DNA of 64,000 nt from JAVZLH01 sp038883475. Lineage in GTDB: Archaea > Thermoproteota > Bathyarchaeia > Bathyarchaeales > Bathycorpusculaceae. Positions 61,007 through 64,000 of this stretch are shown piece by piece (the stretch's first letter is position 1; each line of letters begins with the position of its first letter). Below the pieces are notes generated by a model. The model did not search any database. It was not told where the DNA came from and saw nothing but the letters and a program-made list of their open reading frames with translations. The translations under genes were made by a program, and so were the position numbers. The stretch is from contig JAVZMA010000006.1 of assembly GCA_038883475.1 (NCBI GenBank), positions 1-64,000 of the forward strand, given 5' to 3'.

Positions 61007-61780
61007 ATGAAAAATTTCGCAGCCTTTGCCTTTGAAGATTTTCCACTAGTAAAGTGCGGCGATAACATAGCCGAAATGATAGTGGAGGCAGCTAAGAAAA
61101 ACAATCTCGCAATTGAGGATGGAGACGTTATAGTTATTGCACAAAAAATTATCTCAAAAGCAGAAAAAAGAATAATAAAGTTAAAAGAGGTTGTCCCATC
61201 AGAAAAAGCTGAAGAAATCGCAAAAATAACAGGAAAAAACCCAAAATTCGTGGAGTTAGTGTTAAGGGAAACCAAAAATATAGTGAATGCTGCCCCCGAA
61301 GTTTTGCTTGTAGAGGATAAACGCGGTCTATTATGCATAAACGCTGGCATAGACAAGTCAAATGTTGAGGGTCGCGGCAACTTTGTGCTTTTACCTGAAA
61401 ACCCTGACGAGTCAGCTGAAAGATGCCGCATGGAGATTAAAAAGCTGACAGGCAAAAATGTTGCAGTAATAGTCTGCGATACCTACAGCCGCCCATTCAG
61501 ACGTGGACAAGTAAACTTCGCGATAGGCGTGGCTGGAATTAAACCCTTAAAAGACTACAGAGGGAAAAAAGACCTTTTCAACAACACTTTAAAGGTAAAA
61601 AACGTTGCAGTAATAGACGAAATTGCTGCAGCAGCAGAACTGCTCATGGGGCAAGCAAAAGAAGCGAGACCCGTGGTCATCTTCAAGGGTTTAAAAGGCA
61701 TAGTGGAGTTTTGCGAGAAAAGCAGCATAACCGAACTGTTCATATCAAGAGAAGAAGACCTATTTAAAGGCACGCTGTAA
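61007..61780 (+). CDS. cofE: F420-0:gamma-glutamyl ligase
   Basis: About 257 residues from the ATG at 61007; a GTG at 60998 is possible. CofE adds glutamates to coenzyme F420-0 with GTP. Motifs: CGDNIAEMIVEAAKKNNLAIEDGDVIVIAQKIISKAEKRIIKL, GLLCINAGIDKSNVEGRGNFVLLPENPDESA, VIVCDTYSRPFRRGQVNFAIGVAGIKPLKDYRGKKD and ELLMGQAKEARPVVIFKG. Size fits. Presence implies the organism makes F420. Single gene; converges on the hydrolase at 61784. Confidence 0.93.
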   Translation: MKNFAAFAFEDFPLVKCGDNIAEMIVEAAKKNNLAIEDGDVIVIAQKIISKAEKRIIKLKEVVPSEKAEEIAKITGKNPKFVELVLRETKNIVNAAPEVLLVEDKRGLLCINAGIDKSNVEGRGNFVLLPENPDESAERCRMEIKKLTGKNVAVIVCDTYSRPFRRGQVNFAIGVAGIKPLKDYRGKKDLFNNTLKVKNVAVIDEIAAAAELLMGQAKEARPVVIFKGLKGIVEFCEKSSITELFISREEDLFKGTL

Positions 61781-61783
61781 AAC

Positions 61784-62425
61784 TCATAACCCCAACAGAA
61801 ACGGATTGCTTTTCTTCTCTTCCCCTATAGTTGTTTGCGGTCCATGTCCAGGATAAACTACAAAGCTGTCTGGTAAGTACGTTAACTTTTTTAATGACCT
61901 TTGCATGTCGGATTCTGAGCTGTCTGGAAAGTCTGTTCTTCCTATGGAGCCGCAGAATAATGTGTCTCCAGTAAACACTTCTTTGGCGCCTATTAACGAT
62001 ATGCTTCCGCGGCTGTGACCGGGGGTGTGCATAACCTTCAAGGCGATTTTTCCGAACTCTACAAGGTTTCCATCACGTAAAATTACGTCTGCCGGCGGGG
62101 AAGAACCTTTAAAACCTAAGAAAATCGCCATGTGTTTGCCAATCTTCCCTAGCATATACGCGTCGTATTCATGAATCAAAATGGGCACATTATATTTTTC
62201 TTTAGCTCTACCATTCCCGCAGACATGGTCAAGGTGTCCGTGAGTGTTTACAATAAATTTTAGTTTAAGGTTGTTTCCATCAATAAACTTGAAAATTCTT
62301 TCAGCCTCAAAACTATTATCGAAACCTGGGTCGATTAGAATTGCTTCTCTAGTTTGTTCGCAACCCACAACATAGCAGTTTGTGGAAAACGCGCCTACAA
62401 TGAACATCCTCACTATCATTTTCAT
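61784..62425 (-). CDS. Metallo-beta-lactamase-fold hydrolase (glyoxalase II-like)
   Basis: About 213 residues. FSTNCYVVGCEQTREAILIDPG is the N-terminal strand set; THGHLDHVCGNGRAKEKY holds the zinc HxHxDH, with MHTPGHSRGSISLI, FTGDTLFCGSIGRTDFP and YPGHGPQTTIGEEK completing the site. Likely a thioesterase or small-ester hydrolase; substrate unknown. The frame begins at 62485, but ATGs at 62425 and 62419 lie closer to the fold and are preferred. Confidence 0.87.
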   Translation of the reverse strand: MKMIVRMFIVGAFSTNCYVVGCEQTREAILIDPGFDNSFEAERIFKFIDGNNLKLKFIVNTHGHLDHVCGNGRAKEKYNVPILIHEYDAYMLGKIGKHMAIFLGFKGSSPPADVILRDGNLVEFGKIALKVMHTPGHSRGSISLIGAKEVFTGDTLFCGSIGRTDFPDSSESDMQRSLKKLTYLPDSFVVYPGHGPQTTIGEEKKSNPFLLGL

Positions 62426-62522
62426 CGGCAAAGAAACTGTGTTAAAGGCTAATAAACTGTTTCGCTTCCTCCAAAGCAAAAGCAAAATCGAAACTGATAA
62501 ATTTTAAGAAAAGAGTTTTCCT

Positions 62523-62750
62523 ATGGAGATTGGAGAACGATTGGATTTACGAGAAATTGAAAACGCATTAAGCCGTTTTAAGGAGTGTCCAAAATGCTAT
62601 TCCAAAGAAGGATTTTGGCTTGGAATAAAACGTGACCATGCCTATGTGCAATGTAAGGGTTGTGGAGCAAACTTTGAACTGTTCGAGCTCTTTACCATGG
62701 ACCGAGAACATGAATCGCCAAAATTGTTAAAGTTTTTCAGAAAAACCTAA
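62523..62750 (+). CDS. Small zinc-ribbon protein
   Basis: A 75-residue protein with two knuckles, ECPKCYS and QCKGCGA, 22 residues apart, that would hold one zinc: a single zinc ribbon between basic and acidic ends (FELFELFTMDREHESPKLLKFFRK). The N-terminus (MEIGERLDLREIENALSRFK) is helical. Start ATG at 62523, right after the AT-rich space behind the divergent hydrolase. Function unknown; a nucleic-acid binding adaptor is possible. Confidence 0.7.
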   Translation: MEIGERLDLREIENALSRFKECPKCYSKEGFWLGIKRDHAYVQCKGCGANFELFELFTMDREHESPKLLKFFRKT

Positions 62751-62852
62751 CAATAGTTGGTTAAATGTGTATTCAAATTCAGAATCCGAATTCTAGACAA
62801 ATAATTAATAGTTCAGTTGCAAACAGCATTTTTCTGTAAGAAGGTAAGAAAA

Positions 62853-63014
62853 ATGATCAGGAAAGTTATAATCGAGGCAGTTTTAGTTCCTGAATCATCG
62901 AATAAACATTCCAGAGAGATTGAAAGGGAAATACTAAAAGAGATACGCGATGGATCTTTGGTTATTCCTTGGTGCGACAGAGTGGAAAAGGCTGTTGTGG
63001 TCGAGGGAAAATAA
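62853..63014 (+). CDS. Small conserved-looking protein (hypothetical)
   Basis: 53 residues beginning MIRKVIIEAVLVPESSNKHS with a helix (REIEREILKEIRDGSLVIPWCDRVEKAVVVEG). The mixed strand and amphipathic helix pattern and charged composition look like a real folded protein. The ATG at 62853 follows AAGGTAAGAA; the frame opens upstream at 62817. No family recognised. It precedes a small membrane protein after 90 bases of featureless DNA. Confidence 0.55.
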   Translation: MIRKVIIEAVLVPESSNKHSREIEREILKEIRDGSLVIPWCDRVEKAVVVEGK

Positions 63015-63104
63015 GATTGTAGATTAGGATTGTGCATTCATGATTATTAAAAATTGATTGCTGAACCTTGTCTTAGTGGTTTGCTGACGGAGGTAAACTG
63101 AAGT

Positions 63105-63356
63105 TTGAGGCGTCTAGGCTTAGCCATTGCCATCATACTATTATCTGTTTGCATCTTGTTAATGCTTTCCCTTTTTTCTCTTCAAATGGGCAACGAGGCT
63201 CTTGCAAGGCAGCTTTTGCACTATGCTGAAGGTTCTCTTATTTTAGGAGCAACAGTTATTGCATACGTGATTATGCGACAGTTGATCCAAAGGGCCCAAG
63301 GGCATATTGGAAAATATAAAGACGAATCACTAGGGTTTGATTATGAGGAGGTTTAG
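63105..63356 (+). CDS. Small two-helix membrane protein (hypothetical)
   Basis: 83 residues with a TTG start preceded by GGAGGT. Helix 1 is LGLAIAIILLSVCILLMLSLFSL and helix 2 is EGSLILGATVIAYVIMRQLI, followed by a soluble tail QRAQGHIGKYKDESLGFDYEEV. Family not recognised. It ends 12 bases before the stop of the convergent rubrerythrin gene. Confidence 0.6.
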   Translation: MRRLGLAIAIILLSVCILLMLSLFSLQMGNEALARQLLHYAEGSLILGATVIAYVIMRQLIQRAQGHIGKYKDESLGFDYEEV

Positions 63357-63368
63357 CATTTTGAGTTC

Positions 63369-63872
63369 TTACCTGGACTTGAAGAATTTCGTTTTTGGAG
63401 CGCCACATATTGAGCATTTTTCTGGAGGTTTGCCTTCCACAGTGTTTCCGCAGACTCCGCAAATGAAGTAGTTAACGGAAGTCATTTTTCTTCCGGATTT
63501 TAACGTTTCAAGAGTTTTCGAGAAAAGAGCCTCGTGTACTTTCTCAACTTTATTGGCCACATCAAAACTCCACGCCGCTTTTTGATTTCCTTCTTTTTTA
63601 GCAGTTTCTATGTAGCTTGGGTACATATCCGTGTACTCAAATATTTCGCCGGAAATGGCTATTTCCAAATTTTCAATCGTTGACTTAACCTCGCCCATCA
63701 CGCGTAAGTGGTTAAGTGCGTGAATGGTCTCCGCCTCAGCTGCGGCTCTAAAAAGCTTCGCGATTTCCACAAAACCTTCCTCCTCAGCCTTGCGAGCGAA
63801 GGCTAAATAACGCCTATTCGCCTGAGATTCACCAGCGAAGGCCTGTCTCAAATTTTCAACATTTTCACTCAT
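63369..63872 (-). CDS. Rubrerythrin
   Basis: About 167 residues from the ATG at 63872 (MSENVENLRQAFAGESQANR). A diiron ferritin-like four-helix bundle with EAETIHALNHL and KVEKVHEAL (ExxH) is followed by a C-terminal rubredoxin-like domain, FICGVCGNTVEGKPPEKCSICGAPK, that holds the FeCys4 site. It reduces hydrogen peroxide in anaerobes. Together with the desulforedoxin at 12952 it indicates defence against oxygen. No operon partner visible. Confidence 0.93.
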   Translation of the reverse strand: MSENVENLRQAFAGESQANRRYLAFARKAEEEGFVEIAKLFRAAAEAETIHALNHLRVMGEVKSTIENLEIAISGEIFEYTDMYPSYIETAKKEGNQKAAWSFDVANKVEKVHEALFSKTLETLKSGRKMTSVNYFICGVCGNTVEGKPPEKCSICGAPKTKFFKSR

Positions 63873-64000
63873 ACAAACCACGCTCAAAATCATACCGTTA
63901 CTTAAATAAAAAGCTGGCGTAAACGGTTATTAAAAAGTTGTTAATGGTTCAGATTCCGAACAATTCTCCAATAGACTTTTTTACCTCCAGTTAATCCTAA

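Noticed and set aside
1..64000. CRISPR arrays, insertion sequences, prophage genes
   Set aside because: I saw no regular direct repeats with spacers, no transposase motifs and no phage structural genes.

Overview
The window reads as a chromosomal segment of an anaerobic archaeon, most like the Bathyarchaeia or a related TACK lineage (an inference from gene content, not a database result). Archaeal markers include RIO2 kinase, two Sm-like proteins, archaeosine tRNA-guanine transglycosylase, CTP-dependent riboflavin kinase with an archaeal FAD synthase, diphthine synthase, CofE for coenzyme F420, archaemetzincin, a presenilin-type protease and two tRNA genes carrying archaeal bulge-helix-bulge introns. 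FdhD, a CooT-like nickel protein, a MetF-like protein, desulforedoxin and rubrerythrin point to anaerobic C1 metabolism and defence against oxygen. I see no insertion sequences, CRISPR arrays or prophage genes.

Layout. 1-13.7 kb: partial fdhD; a TPP-riboswitch operon (thiT, KaiC-like ATPase, PurM-fold protein); sirtuin; valS; class V aminotransferase; YbjQ protein; an AbrB/PIN pair; HDAC-family protein; RIO2; SmAP; aromatic ammonia-lyase; a 38-residue desulforedoxin; a DUF2283/BECR-like pair. 13.85-22.1 kb: tRNA-Tyr with two introns, a five-gene peptide ABC transporter operon, a tiny membrane ORF, a surface protein, and tRNA-Lys with two introns, one of them in the T-loop. 22.1-27.7 kb: dphB, DUF357, ribL and rhomboid in a tightly overlapping operon; a decayed ribK fragment; an ABC/FtsX cassette with a small exported protein; intact ribK.

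27.7-34.4 kb holds a type IV pilus/Tad-like locus (A) on the minus strand. 34.5-47.5 kb holds MetF-like, CooT, presenilin-like, archaemetzincin, beta-CASP nuclease, PHP, TgtA, hydrolase, PAC2, SmAP with C-terminal domain, Lrp-like regulator, GlmU-like, GlmM, PfkB kinase and a small membrane protein. 47.5-58.1 kb holds a second, paralogous pilus locus (B) with the same types of gene in a different order plus a prepilin peptidase and a typical archaeal pilin. Upstream of it is a large surface protein with a beta-helix, a PKD domain and four Ig-like repeats. 60.9-64 kb: cofE, a metallo-beta-lactamase hydrolase, small proteins and rubrerythrin.

The most notable points are the paired pilus loci, the shared non-canonical tRNA intron site at 30/31 together with the T-loop intron, the riboswitch whose 3' end contains the ribosome binding site of thiT and which heads an unusual operon, and the ribK remnant beside an ABC cassette. 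All functions are inferred from motifs read by eye.
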